Shown: positions 52,049-61,105, numbered from the stretch's first letter. The stretch is 64,000 bases of DNA from JABDGR01 sp964561455 (GCA_964561455.1 CAZLPS010000009.1:1-64000); one strand, 5' to 3'. The notes: generated by a model not told the origin, from the letters alone. Numbers and translations: made by a program.

Positions 52049-52693
52049 CTATTTGTAAATCACGCGGGTGTTGCACAAGAAATCCTGCGCCGCCCGCTTT
52101 TCCTTGTCAAACGCCGCGGGGAGAAAGGCCGCCAGTTCCAGATAAATGTTGGCCCGGGCAATGTTCTTGCAAAACGCACGGCTCAATGCGCGCCGGTACG
52201 ACACGCTTTCGTTTTGGCCCGTTACCACCCGGATCTTGCACGCCATTTTGCCCAAAGTGGCGCCATATTTGCCAATCATCAGGGTCTCATAGACGGTCAT
52301 GATGATCGTCCGGGCCACCAACACCCAAATAGACGCCATGAAAAAAACGCTCGGCAATACATTAGCTGACGGCCGGGAGGCGGTGGCCAAAAGCACCAGC
52401 ACCAGTACCACGCCGATGGGAATGCCGACAACGATTCCGTCCACCAGTAGCGCTCCAAATCGCACCCAAAATCCGGCATAACGCATTTCCGCCGGGTCAA
52501 TCCGCGCGCCTTCCGCCAGCTTTTGCATGAAAATCGGTTTGCAACTGGCGCAAACGTATGCCTCCCCGTGCTTGATCATTTCTTCCACGGCAAATACCTG
52601 GCCGCATTCAACGCACGCGTGCGTCGCGCTTCCCGCTGGCCCCATGGGCGGCGGTACAGAACTTTGTCCAGGGTTTGCCTGCCAATCACTCAT
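52049..52693 (-). CDS. RDD protein with N-terminal zinc-finger, copy 2
   Basis: This 214-residue protein is parallel to copy 1 over its whole length: CVECGQVFAVEEMIKHGEAYVCASCKP, MRYAGFWVRFGALLVDGIVVG, and YGATLGKMACKIRVVTGQNESVSYRRALSRAF. Four Cys of the CxxC...CxxC module are conserved in both. It is the first gene of the operon on the minus strand, 136 bases upstream of copy 1. A tandem duplication that carried the promoter region is likely. Confidence 0.75.
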   Translation of the reverse strand: MSDWQANPGQSSVPPPMGPAGSATHACVECGQVFAVEEMIKHGEAYVCASCKPIFMQKLAEGARIDPAEMRYAGFWVRFGALLVDGIVVGIPIGVVLVLVLLATASRPSANVLPSVFFMASIWVLVARTIIMTVYETLMIGKYGATLGKMACKIRVVTGQNESVSYRRALSRAFCKNIARANIYLELAAFLPAAFDKEKRAAQDFLCNTRVIYK

Positions 52694-53012
52694 GAGCGGG
52701 CCGGGTTGGTTTTCGCCTTCCCTTTAGCCCATAATTGCGGTGTCGCCGCAAGCCTAATCACCTGAAGATTCCGATGGCACGCCCGCAAGGCAGATCCGGC
52801 CCCCTTGGCCGTGGTAATATCACTAGGTTTAAAACTGCAAGTAGCCATGCGACTTTTTTAACGCCAACTTTACCGGGAAATCCCCCAGGAACCCGCCGCG
52901 GCACATAACTTGTCCGCCACCGGGCGGAATTCGCCGGCATGAAATCCCGGTTCAGCGCGCGCAAACGATTGACCAACTGCCTGTCGTGTGAAAAGTTGGA
53001 CCTCTACCGGAA
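52694..53012. other. 319-base divergent intergenic region
   Basis: This gap lies between the operon start (minus) and the acyltransferase gene (plus). The minus-strand promoter-like pair lies at 52723-52751. I see no open frame or RNA, and no clear promoter for the acyltransferase. Confidence 0.4.
52723..52751 (-). promoter_or_regulatory. Promoter-like pair upstream of RDD copy 2
   Basis: TTGCGG (52751-52746), 17 bases, then GCTAAA (52728-52723), 29 bases before the ATG. It has the same words and spacing as upstream of copy 1, and would be the main promoter of the ten-gene operon. Confidence 0.4.
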
Positions 53013-54200
53013 ATGCAAAACATCATTGTCACCGAGCCCTACGTGCCTGTGCCGCCCAAGCATGGCAACTTTTGGCCCGCCCTGTGCGGTCGCATTTTGC
53101 CGTGGTTCTTGCGGAAATCCTATGGCGTTGTGCAGTTCGATCTCCGGAACCTCGAGCGCCTGCGGGAATCCCTGCGCGCCGGTCATGGCATTGTCCTCAT
53201 GCCCAATCATTGCCGGGACGAGGACGGCTTTGTGGTCGGCCAAATCTCCGTAAAACTCCGTTCCTGGTTTTACTACATGTCCAGCTGGCATGTGTTCAAG
53301 ATGGGTTGGCTCCAAGGGTTCATGCTGCCGCGCATCGGCCTTTACAGCGTCAATCGCGAAGGCGCGGATCGTTCCTCGGTGAAAACGTCGGTGGACATCC
53401 TCGCCCATGCGCGCCGGCCGATCGTCATCTTCCCGGAAGGCTATTTGGGGCGCAGCAACGACCGGCTGAATGCGATGATGGACGGCCCCGCCCTTATTGC
53501 GCGCGCGGCCGCCAGGAAGCGCGCCCAAATCAACCCGACGGGAAAAATTGTCGTGCATCCCATCGCCCTGCGCTATCACGTGCTCGGTCCCCTCGCACCG
53601 GGCGTCGCGGGCGTTTTGACGGAAATTGAACAACGCCTTGCGCTGCCTCAGGGCGCGAAACTCCCCTTGCGGGAGCGGGTGGATAAAATTGGCGAAGCAC
53701 TGCAAGCCAAACGGGAAATCGAACACCTCGGCCAGGCCCAAACCGGTCCGCTCGCGCCTCGCCTCGCCCACCTTATCCAGGTGCTTCTCCAACCGCTCGA
53801 AGATGAATGGATTGGGGCGCGCTATCACAGCGAGCCCGTGCAGTCGCGGGTGCGCCGCCTCCGCGTGGCCATTGTTCCTGGTTTGGTGAAAAAAGATCTC
53901 CCCGAGGCCGAGGTCAAACGCCGCTGGAAGCACCTGGCCGACATTTATCTTGCCCAGCAATTGGACGCCTATCCGCCAGATTACCTGGCCGGCGATCCTC
54001 CTCCCGAGCGCCTGCTCGAGACCATCGAGCGCTACCAGGAGGATTTGACCGACAAATTGCAACCTTATGTCCCGCTTGCCGTAACTATTACGATCGGTGA
54101 AGCCATCGAAGTCAACGCCGGCAGAGCGCCCCATGGGGCGGACGACCCGTTGTTGCAAGCCGTGGAGGAACAATTGCGGTCCATGCTGGGGCTGAAATAG
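53013..54200 (+). CDS. 1-acyl-sn-glycerol-3-phosphate acyltransferase-like protein
   Basis: This 395-residue protein has the acyltransferase motif I NHCRDED (H-x4-D), then MSSWHVFKMGWLQGFMLPRIG (motif II region with substrate contacts) and FPEGYLGRSND (motif III, EGxxxR-like). It should acylate lysophosphatidate or a related lipid at the inner membrane. The C-terminal half (from about residue 210) has no assigned domain and adds length beyond typical PlsC (about 240 residues). Confidence 0.78.
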   Translation: MQNIIVTEPYVPVPPKHGNFWPALCGRILPWFLRKSYGVVQFDLRNLERLRESLRAGHGIVLMPNHCRDEDGFVVGQISVKLRSWFYYMSSWHVFKMGWLQGFMLPRIGLYSVNREGADRSSVKTSVDILAHARRPIVIFPEGYLGRSNDRLNAMMDGPALIARAAARKRAQINPTGKIVVHPIALRYHVLGPLAPGVAGVLTEIEQRLALPQGAKLPLRERVDKIGEALQAKREIEHLGQAQTGPLAPRLAHLIQVLLQPLEDEWIGARYHSEPVQSRVRRLRVAIVPGLVKKDLPEAEVKRRWKHLADIYLAQQLDAYPPDYLAGDPPPERLLETIERYQEDLTDKLQPYVPLAVTITIGEAIEVNAGRAPHGADDPLLQAVEEQLRSMLGLK

Positions 54201-54313
54201 TTTACGGTTTGCGGTTTACCGTTTACAGTTGGGACATTAAGGCATCAATTCTGACCCCGAACTACCTTTAGCTTGCATCGTTTTGCGAACCGAAAACTGT
54301 AAACCGTAAACTG
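54201..54313. repeat. Inverted pair of heptameric arrays downstream of the acyltransferase
   Basis: Four units of TTTACGG/TTTGCGG type at 54201-54228 begin directly after the stop codon. Four complementary units (AAAACTG, TAAACCG, TAAACTG types) are at 54286-54313, with 57 unassigned bases between them. They could form a long hairpin between the convergent genes. Confidence 0.65.
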
Positions 54314-54324
54314 CTCCCTTCCTA

Positions 54325-55176
54325 TTACCCTCCCAACGGCAGCGCACTTGGCACCGCCCGCGCACCATTCCTGGCTGGCGCCCGGCCCACTGGCCGGCGC
54401 TGGGAAAAGGTGTCGCCCAATTTCAATTTTAGTGCTTCATCGGCCGTTTTTCCGGCCACATCCAATCGTTGGAATTGGATGATATTATTCTCGGAGTTTT
54501 GCAAAACGAACAGGTAACCCTGATAGTGGAACGGCGCCAGACCCGGGGTGATGCTCGCGACCGATTCAGGGATGGCTGCGCCTGAATAATCCTGCCGACC
54601 GACCGCATCCAAATCCACCGCAAACGTTTGGACGCCGATTACTTTATAACGCCCGGCCGGCCCGGGCTGCTGCCCAATCAGGACCAGGGTTCCCTTGAGA
54701 CCCTTGAAATTTAACTTGGTTTCCCGGTTAATCAAAATCACTTTGGGTGACCGCAGTCCCGGCCCGCGGGGGTTCGGCGCTGCCGCCACCACCGCCTCAA
54801 GGGTGATTTTTATCGCAATATCGGATTCCGTGGTGGCCAGGGCATCCCTGGGTTGGTCGGCCGCGGGTTTCCAGCCCCGCACATACTCGCGGTCGGCCAC
54901 AGTAAGGGATTGCACATCTAGACTGTAGGCCTTCCCATCCGCGCGCTTGACCACGACTTCGCCGTTTTTGACCAAGACCACCTCGGCCGGATAAGTCTGG
55001 CCACCGGCCTCCGTAAACGCGTGCATCTCCGGCTGGCTGGCCGCAACCAGCAAAAGGGCGCCGCCCAAGGCCACGCTACGCCGCACCCACGCCGGCCAGT
55101 TTGGCGCGCCTGCGGAAAAAACAGGAAAAAAGCCGGGCTTGAGCAAAACCTGGCGATTTGGGGTGGGGTGGTGCAT
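54325..55176 (-). CDS. SHD1-domain exported protein
   Basis: From ATG 55176 the protein has 283 residues with a probable N-terminal signal or membrane segment (SVALGGALLLVAASQPEMHAF). It contains an SHD1-like block: FTEAGGQTYPAEVVLVKNGEVVVKRADGK and LDVQSLTVADREYVRGW. SHD1 domains are common in exported proteins of Planctomycetes and Verrucomicrobia, and their role is unknown. The remaining 170 residues include TKLNFKGLKGTLVLIGQQPG and have no recognised fold. Confidence 0.65.
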   Translation of the reverse strand: MHHPTPNRQVLLKPGFFPVFSAGAPNWPAWVRRSVALGGALLLVAASQPEMHAFTEAGGQTYPAEVVLVKNGEVVVKRADGKAYSLDVQSLTVADREYVRGWKPAADQPRDALATTESDIAIKITLEAVVAAAPNPRGPGLRSPKVILINRETKLNFKGLKGTLVLIGQQPGPAGRYKVIGVQTFAVDLDAVGRQDYSGAAIPESVASITPGLAPFHYQGYLFVLQNSENNIIQFQRLDVAGKTADEALKLKLGDTFSQRRPVGRAPARNGARAVPSALPLGG

Positions 55177-55338
55177 GACCTGTGGCTCGGAATCAGCGAT
55201 TAACGGCTCAAAAAAGCCGCCCCGGCGCAAAATTCGCAGTTCACAGTCGAACCGATATGGGTATTATCGACCTTATCTGCGCCCCATTAAAGCTTTTTTT
55301 GGAACGATTATCATTGCCTGTCTGACCAACTTTTTGCC

Positions 55339-56481
55339 GTGAATCTGCTGCACCGCTACATCTTTAAGGAAATCGTCGCCGCCACGGCGATGGCGGTTGG
55401 CCTGTTCGTCTTTGTGCTCGTGCTCGGCAACGTCATGCGCGAAGTGCTCGACCGCCTGGCCAGCGGCCAGATAGACTTGCCGATGTTCGGCTACTTGCTG
55501 GTCAATTACATCCCCGGCGTAATTCCCTACGCCCTGCCGCTGGGCCTGCTTACCGCCGTGCTCCTGGTCGTGGGCCGGATGTGCGCCCAGCGCGAATTCA
55601 CCGCCATGCGCGCCGCTGGCTTGAGCCTGTGGTCCCTCGCGGCCCCGATTATGCTCGTCGCCTGTTTGGGCACGTTGCTCTGCCTGTTCATCAATATTGA
55701 CTATGCGCCAGCGGCCGACCATGCGGTCAAAGTCGCCTTGGCCAACCTGGTGCGCCAGGACCCGTCACGCCTTTTCATTCCCGGCAGTTATGTGCGCGAA
55801 TTCAAGGGCTACATCATTCGTTCGGGCGGGCGCGAAGGGCCCAAGCTTCTCGACATTTGGATTTGGAAGGTGGACGACCAGGGTCGGGCCGTGGCCAGAG
55901 TCCATGGCTCCCGCGGCCACTTGGACTATAATTCAGCCAGCGATGTCCTCACCCTCATCCTGGAGGACGGCGCCGAAGAAAGTTACAATCCCACCGACCC
56001 CGATTACCTGGCCAGTGTCAAAAATGCCGGCCCCCAATTCAAAGGCGGCGGTTATCCCTTGAACATGGGTGACCTGATTCCGTTTTCCGCGGGCTTCACC
56101 AAACTCTCCCTGTTGACGGTGGATGAACTCTTGCGGCGCCGCGATGAAAAACCGCCCAATTTAGCCAATCCGAAGCCTGCGGAAACCGCCGTCTGGCGCA
56201 TGGAAGTGCAAATGCAAATCCAGCGCGACTTCGCCGGGGCGTTCTCCGTCCTGGCCCTGGCCTTGCTCGGCCTGCCGCTGTCCCTGCGGGTCGGCCGGGC
56301 GGAGAATTTTGTCAATCTCGCCCTCGCTCTCGGTTTGGCGCTGATCTATTATTTCCTGCTCTTTTCGATCAATCTCCTCCACAAACATCCGGAACTTCGC
56401 CCGGATTTGCTGCTCTGGGCGCCGAATTTCATCTTTGAGGCCCTGGGCATTTGGCTGCTCTACCGGGCGGCAAAAAGGTGA
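55339..56481 (+). CDS. LptF/LptG-family lipopolysaccharide export permease
   Basis: This 380-residue protein (GTG start) has six predicted membrane helices in the LptF/LptG arrangement: an N-terminal pair (LLHRYIFKEIVAATAMAVGLFVF), LPLGLLTAVLLVVGRM with EFTAMRAAGLS (conserved cytosolic coupling loop), a periplasmic beta-jellyroll part (about 100-260) and C-terminal helices. It would extract LPS for transport with LptB. The partner permease is not in the window, so the pair is split. Confidence 0.85.
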   Translation: MNLLHRYIFKEIVAATAMAVGLFVFVLVLGNVMREVLDRLASGQIDLPMFGYLLVNYIPGVIPYALPLGLLTAVLLVVGRMCAQREFTAMRAAGLSLWSLAAPIMLVACLGTLLCLFINIDYAPAADHAVKVALANLVRQDPSRLFIPGSYVREFKGYIIRSGGREGPKLLDIWIWKVDDQGRAVARVHGSRGHLDYNSASDVLTLILEDGAEESYNPTDPDYLASVKNAGPQFKGGGYPLNMGDLIPFSAGFTKLSLLTVDELLRRRDEKPPNLANPKPAETAVWRMEVQMQIQRDFAGAFSVLALALLGLPLSLRVGRAENFVNLALALGLALIYYFLLFSINLLHKHPELRPDLLLWAPNFIFEALGIWLLYRAAKR

Positions 56482-56489
56482 TGGATAAG

Positions 56490-56637
56490 TTTCGCGTTTC
56501 GGGTTTTGCGTTTCAGGTTGGTCCACCAATTCAGCGCCCGGGTCGGCGGCAAGTGTTCCGCCCGCGACGCTCAGCGCGCCCGGGTTGGTTTCATTTCGGC
56601 AAACTCGAAACTCAAAACCCAAAACTCGAAACCAAAA
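56490..56637. repeat. Inverted pair of heptameric arrays between convergent genes
   Basis: Positions 56490-56517 hold four units (TTTCGGG, TTTTGCG types), starting 9 bases after the LptF/LptG stop. Positions 56603-56637 hold five complementary units (ACTCGAA, ACTCAAA, ACCCAAA types) ending 3 bases before the stop codon of the BamE-like gene. The layout suggests a two-sided structural or terminator element. Confidence 0.65.
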
Positions 56638-56639
56638 CT

Positions 56640-57008
56640 TTACTTGCTCCACGTCTTCGTCACCGCGCCGTCCTTGAACTCGACTGACGTGGCCTGATCC
56701 ACGTGGGTGGACGTGTCCGATGAATACAGAAATATGAAGCCGGAGGCTTTGTTCGAGTTTTCCGTATAATCCCATTCCCAGACTTCCAGGCCGGACCCAA
56801 GGTCCGTCCGCTTGGACGGCACCCCCAGCAGATCAATGACACTCTCTTTGGTCGTGCCGGGCTTTACCTGGGCCAATTGCTCAGTCGTGATTTTCTTGCC
56901 GGTCACCCGGTTCGATGAGCTGTTCGTGATAATGCAGCCGGCGAGACTTACGCCCAGCAGCCCGATGGCGAGAACCCGAATGGTGTAACGGCGAACGAAG
57001 TTTTTCAT
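56640..57008 (-). CDS. BamE/SmpA-like small lipoprotein
   Basis: From ATG 57008 the protein has 122 residues. A signal peptide ends in lipobox LAGC (Cys about 24), followed by KKITTEQLAQVKPGTTKESVIDLLGVPSKRTDLGSGLEVWEWDY, which fits the SmpA/OmlA (BamE) pattern with the conserved G..(K/R)..(V/I)...LG.P. BamE is a component of the outer-membrane protein assembly machine in proteobacteria. In this phylum the fold is widespread and need not act with BamA. Confidence 0.7.
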   Translation of the reverse strand: MKNFVRRYTIRVLAIGLLGVSLAGCIITNSSSNRVTGKKITTEQLAQVKPGTTKESVIDLLGVPSKRTDLGSGLEVWEWDYTENSNKASGFIFLYSSDTSTHVDQATSVEFKDGAVTKTWSK

Positions 57009-57230
57009 GAGGTGGGAAATGCAGATTGTGGAATTTTGACACCAGTACCAGGAACCTATTCCACGCCCATTGAACCGGCCCCATTTCACCAAGGCAATCC
57101 TAACTTATGGCGATCAATTTTTGTCCGGTGCGCTACAGAAATTGCCAGCACCCGGTCATTGCAATCAGGAGCCCCGTCAGGGGCGAAAGAAAAGCGCACC
57201 CTTTACAATTCCACGCCGCATGGGAGAAAC

Positions 57231-59057
57231 TCATTTCTCTGCTCCCACAGCGCCCTTCAACTTTTGCCGCAATGCGGCGCGTTGGACTTCGCTGAGATTT
57301 GCGGTTTGGGCGGCGGACGCTGCGGCGGTGGGGTTGTTCGCTGACCAGGTGGTGAGGACCGTTTCAATTTGCGCGGCGCGCAAGTCGGCGTTGGCGATGG
57401 TGTTGGCCCAGGTAAAGGCGGCGACGGGGTCCTTGGCCGCTTGCGCAGAGACCATTTCTTTGACGGCAGCGTCGCGCAGGTCGCCGGGCATGAGAGTATT
57501 GATCCAGAGGGAAAGAGCTTGGGGGTCTTCTTGGACCCACGTTGCGGCCATGGACTCAGTGGCAGTGACTTGTGCCGGTCCGGCGGGAATTTCGTCGAGC
57601 AATGAAACGGCCTGGTCGGGACTTCTTTGAATATCGGCCACGACCAAATTCGTCATGGCGTCGTCGTGGACGGTTCCCGCTGGCAAACTCTGCACAAAGG
57701 CCAGCGCGGCGGGAAAATCCTTTCGGGCCAACCCGTCCGTCAAAATCGGCGCGGCGGCGGCGAATAAGTTGGGGTCCCCCGCGCTTTGCAGGTAGGCCGT
57801 CGCGGCAGCCGGATCCTCGCCCGCCCATTGGGTGATGATGTTCGTAACGGTGTCATTGCGCGAAACCCCATTGGTCTCGGTCAAAGTCACCGCCCAGGCC
57901 AGGGCGCCTTTGGGATCAGATTCGCCCCAGCGGTCGGCGATTTCGTTGATTGCGATTGGCAGGGCTCGTGGGTCGGCGACTTTATCCAGCAACGCGATGG
58001 CGGCAGCCGGATTGGCGTCGCCGAACATCGAAAAGATGGCGGGAATACTCGCCAGGTAACTGGGGCCGGAAACCGATTGGTTGAGCCATTCGAGCGCTTG
58101 CGTCGAGCCCGCCACTGTGACAACCCCGTCCTGATCCTGGGTCCAAGCAGCGAATATATTCATGAGGATTAGTCTTCGTTCGTTGGCATTGCCGACTTTG
58201 TTCACGTAGTCGGCAGCCAGCTTTGGATTTGAAGTCGCCAGCCCAACAAGGATTTCGTCCAAAATTCCGGAATCAGGCGGGGACAAGGACGTCGCCCAAT
58301 CCAGGGCCGCTTGCGGTTCGGCGCCGGGCGGATAAGGAGGATTGGAAAAAACGTCCCTCCATCGTAGAGCCACTAAATTCAGTGCCTCTTCGCGCGCCGC
58401 GCTTGGGGGAATGCATGTAACCAGCGCAGCCGCCCCGGCTGGGTCCGTTTCAGCAATGCGCTCCAAGGCAAACCCCACAACATCTCTCAGTTCCAGCAGA
58501 TCTCCGCCGGATAGTTTTCCCAACAGCAGCAAGGCGTCCTTCGGATGATCTTGCGATAATTCTTCGAGGGCTGAGCCCATGATCTCCTTGCGCTTGGCGA
58601 AATCGGTCAAGTCGGCGCTCAGAGTCCAGGCCAGGAGGGGATTCTGCGGCGCCAGAAACTGGAGCAACCGAAACTTGATATCATCCCGCTCCGCGCTCGC
58701 GGCCCAACCGCCAAGCAGCTTGAAGAGCGTGCCCAAATCCTGCGGTCGGACGTGGAAGAACACCTCATCCAAATCCTCTTCCTGTTGTTCCTGGTTGCCG
58801 GTGTAATCGTCATGGGCCATGGCCGTCAACCGTTCCAGGGCCTCCTGGATGGTGAGATATTTTCTGCGGGGGAGAAATTCCTCCGTGGCGTTTTCCGCGG
58901 TGGTGAGCGCCGGGAACATGCTCTGCCGCAATGCCGCCGGGACTTCGCCAGCCCATTGGGCCACCGGCCCCGGCGCCCGGCCCAACAGATAAGCGCCTCC
59001 CATCGCGGCCCCCAGGAGGCCGACGCGAAGGATGACCATGCGGCGTGGCAATTTCAA
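57231..59057 (-). CDS. Membrane-anchored Trp/Asp-Pro helical-repeat protein, third family member
   Basis: This 608-residue protein starts with TTG at 59057, chosen because the start MKLPRRMVILRVGLLGAAM parallels its upstream neighbour (MKARIPRLIVRTAFVLAAV). It has an N-terminal membrane anchor, then about twelve degenerate repeats such as DRWGESDPKGALAWAVTL, TQWAGEDPAAATAYLQSAG and ATWVQEDPQALSLWINTL, each followed by DLRDAAV-type links. There is no Gly-rich tail, unlike the 13-16 kb pair. It lies 36 bases downstream of its neighbour and is probably co-transcribed. Confidence 0.6.
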   Translation of the reverse strand: MKLPRRMVILRVGLLGAAMGGAYLLGRAPGPVAQWAGEVPAALRQSMFPALTTAENATEEFLPRRKYLTIQEALERLTAMAHDDYTGNQEQQEEDLDEVFFHVRPQDLGTLFKLLGGWAASAERDDIKFRLLQFLAPQNPLLAWTLSADLTDFAKRKEIMGSALEELSQDHPKDALLLLGKLSGGDLLELRDVVGFALERIAETDPAGAAALVTCIPPSAAREEALNLVALRWRDVFSNPPYPPGAEPQAALDWATSLSPPDSGILDEILVGLATSNPKLAADYVNKVGNANERRLILMNIFAAWTQDQDGVVTVAGSTQALEWLNQSVSGPSYLASIPAIFSMFGDANPAAAIALLDKVADPRALPIAINEIADRWGESDPKGALAWAVTLTETNGVSRNDTVTNIITQWAGEDPAAATAYLQSAGDPNLFAAAAPILTDGLARKDFPAALAFVQSLPAGTVHDDAMTNLVVADIQRSPDQAVSLLDEIPAGPAQVTATESMAATWVQEDPQALSLWINTLMPGDLRDAAVKEMVSAQAAKDPVAAFTWANTIANADLRAAQIETVLTTWSANNPTAAASAAQTANLSEVQRAALRQKLKGAVGAEK

Positions 59058-59093
59058 AAAATAAAGAATGACGGCCGGGAATGAAAATTCAGG

Positions 59094-61028
59094 CTACGGC
59101 GCCAGGTTGTATTGCCGGGCGCTTTTCGCATTCAACGCCGTCAGGAGTTTATCCCTCGTGCTGGCGCGGACCTTCGGGTCGCTGATGGTCATGGCCCAGT
59201 ACAGCGCGTCCTCGACGTCGGTCGGAGCCTGGTGCTGAATCACCTGCAAGAGCAGGGCGTCGCGCTGGCTGCCGTTGGGCAGGGTCGTCAATTGCATGGT
59301 GAGCTGCACCAACTCCACCTGCGCTGCTTTGGTTTGGGGATCGCTGATACTGTTGGCCAACTCGAGGGCGGAATTTGGGTTGGAGGCGGATTGCGCGCTG
59401 ATCAACTGCACCGTGGCGGCGTCCCGCAGGTCTCCCGCCGGCTGGTTGGCCAGCCAGCCGGCCAGGGCTTTGGGATTCTGCTGCGCCCAGGCGGCGGCAA
59501 ACGTGTTGGTGGCCTCAATTTGCGCCGGACCGGCGGGTATTTGGGAAATAATTCCGGCCGCCGCCGCCGGGTCGTTCATGCTTTCCGTGATGACCAGTCC
59601 GTTCAACGTGGCGTCACGTTTGGGGTCCGCCGGCAAATTGAGCGCATAATTCCAGGCGGTGGAAAAATCAAATTGGGCAATTTGATATAAGGCGCTCGAC
59701 AGCGCCATATCCTTGTTCGAGCCGTCGGGAAGGTTTTGGACGAACTCCAATGCCGCCTTGGGACTGTCAGCAACCAGGTAGTTGGCAATGTTGGACGCGG
59801 CGGCCAGGAAAAGCGACTGATCCGGCAGGTTTTGCACGTACGCCGCGGCGGCCGCCGGCTCGTTGCTCCACCACCGCGAGAGAATTAACGCCGCGGCCGA
59901 ATCCCCGGCAGCCCGATCGGCATCGGGCAGCGATTGGGCCCAGGCAATTCCGGCTTCCCTTCCGCCGGTCCAATCGCTCGCTATTCCATTGATCATTTGC
60001 GCGCGCAAATCGAGCCCGGTGACCTTTTCCAACAAGGCGGGCGCATCCTCCATCCCGCTCACATGTCTGAAAATGTCTTGCACGGCATGGTCATAGGTCG
60101 TTCCGGTGGCGACCTCGTTAAGCCAATCCAAAGCCATCGGCGCTGCGGTCTTTCTTATCTCCCACGGCGTCATATTCGAGTTGTCGCCGAGGTCATCGCC
60201 CCAATGGGCGGTGACGTACTCAATCGTCTCATTGCGGGCTTTTACATCCTGAATGTTTTCCACAAAGGATGCCGCCAATTGGGGAACCTTGGGCACGGCA
60301 TCTTTGATGGCGTCCGTGAGAATGGACGGGTTCTCCGGCAATAGGGCACTGGCAAAACGCAGGGCATCCTCGTAATCTGAGCTTAGGGCGACCCCGCGCA
60401 GCGCCCCGCTCCGTGCCTCTCCCGGGGGCAGGGCGAGCGCGGCCGCAGCGACTTCGGAAAAATGTTCAGGCTGGGAAGCCCAAACCTGGTAAACCCGGCA
60501 ATAGGGGCCTGCCGCCCCAAGGTCAGGCGGGAGTTTGTCCAATTCCGCGAATGCGAGGGCGAGGTCTTTTTCCGCCAGGGCCTCGAGGGCATTGTTGAAT
60601 TGTTCGGTGCGTTGATCGGGGTCGGAAATTTTGCCGGAAAGAGCCAGGGCCGCCGCGGGGTCTACCGCCCGAAGTTTCTTAAACAAGCTTTCAAAAATAT
60701 GGCGATAATCCTTCTCTTCGCCCAAGAGCGAGCAAACTTGTTCAATCAGGAATGGCAAATCAAGGGGATTAACTCGCTCAACAATATGATCGAGGCCCAT
60801 GGGGTATTTACCCTGCAGGAACAATTGCAATTCCTGCAAAGCTTGCGCGCGGGTCAGGACTGCGGGCTCCTGCTTTGCCAACGCGGCTTTGTGTATGGCT
60901 TGTTCCCTGGCGGCCGCCTGGGTTTCCTCTTTTTCAATCCGCTGCGACACCCCGGCCATATAGGCCATGGCGACTGCGGCGAGGACAAAAGCCGTGCGAA
61001 CGATCAACCTGGGGATGCGGGCTTTCAT
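59094..61028 (-). CDS. Membrane-anchored Trp/Asp-Pro helical-repeat protein, fourth family member
   Basis: This 644-residue protein has a basic N-terminus and a membrane anchor (about 11-27), a charged linker, then repeats such as TGGREAGIAWAQSLPDADRAAGD, SRWWSNEPAAAAAYVQNLPD and AAWAQQNPKALAGWLANQPAGDLRDAA. Units end in DAA- or RDA-type turns, as in the third member. It is expected to form an alpha-solenoid exposed at the membrane. The four proteins share design but little exact sequence, pointing to old duplications. Confidence 0.6.
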   Translation of the reverse strand: MKARIPRLIVRTAFVLAAVAMAYMAGVSQRIEKEETQAAAREQAIHKAALAKQEPAVLTRAQALQELQLFLQGKYPMGLDHIVERVNPLDLPFLIEQVCSLLGEEKDYRHIFESLFKKLRAVDPAAALALSGKISDPDQRTEQFNNALEALAEKDLALAFAELDKLPPDLGAAGPYCRVYQVWASQPEHFSEVAAAALALPPGEARSGALRGVALSSDYEDALRFASALLPENPSILTDAIKDAVPKVPQLAASFVENIQDVKARNETIEYVTAHWGDDLGDNSNMTPWEIRKTAAPMALDWLNEVATGTTYDHAVQDIFRHVSGMEDAPALLEKVTGLDLRAQMINGIASDWTGGREAGIAWAQSLPDADRAAGDSAAALILSRWWSNEPAAAAAYVQNLPDQSLFLAAASNIANYLVADSPKAALEFVQNLPDGSNKDMALSSALYQIAQFDFSTAWNYALNLPADPKRDATLNGLVITESMNDPAAAAGIISQIPAGPAQIEATNTFAAAWAQQNPKALAGWLANQPAGDLRDAATVQLISAQSASNPNSALELANSISDPQTKAAQVELVQLTMQLTTLPNGSQRDALLLQVIQHQAPTDVEDALYWAMTISDPKVRASTRDKLLTALNAKSARQYNLAP

Positions 61029-61076
61029 CAGGGGATATCATTGCAAGGCTGGGAAAGGCAGGCAAGACGGAATTGA

Positions 61077-61105
61077 CTTGGTGCCCTGGCGCTTGGTGCT
61101 TGGGC
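61077..61105. repeat. Heptameric array, CTTGGTG type
   Basis: Four units (CTTGGTG, CCCTGGC, CTTGGTG, CTTGGGC), with one extra base, lie between the repeat-protein and heparinase-like genes. They are complementary to the CACCAAG units at 17432-17467. Confidence 0.55.
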
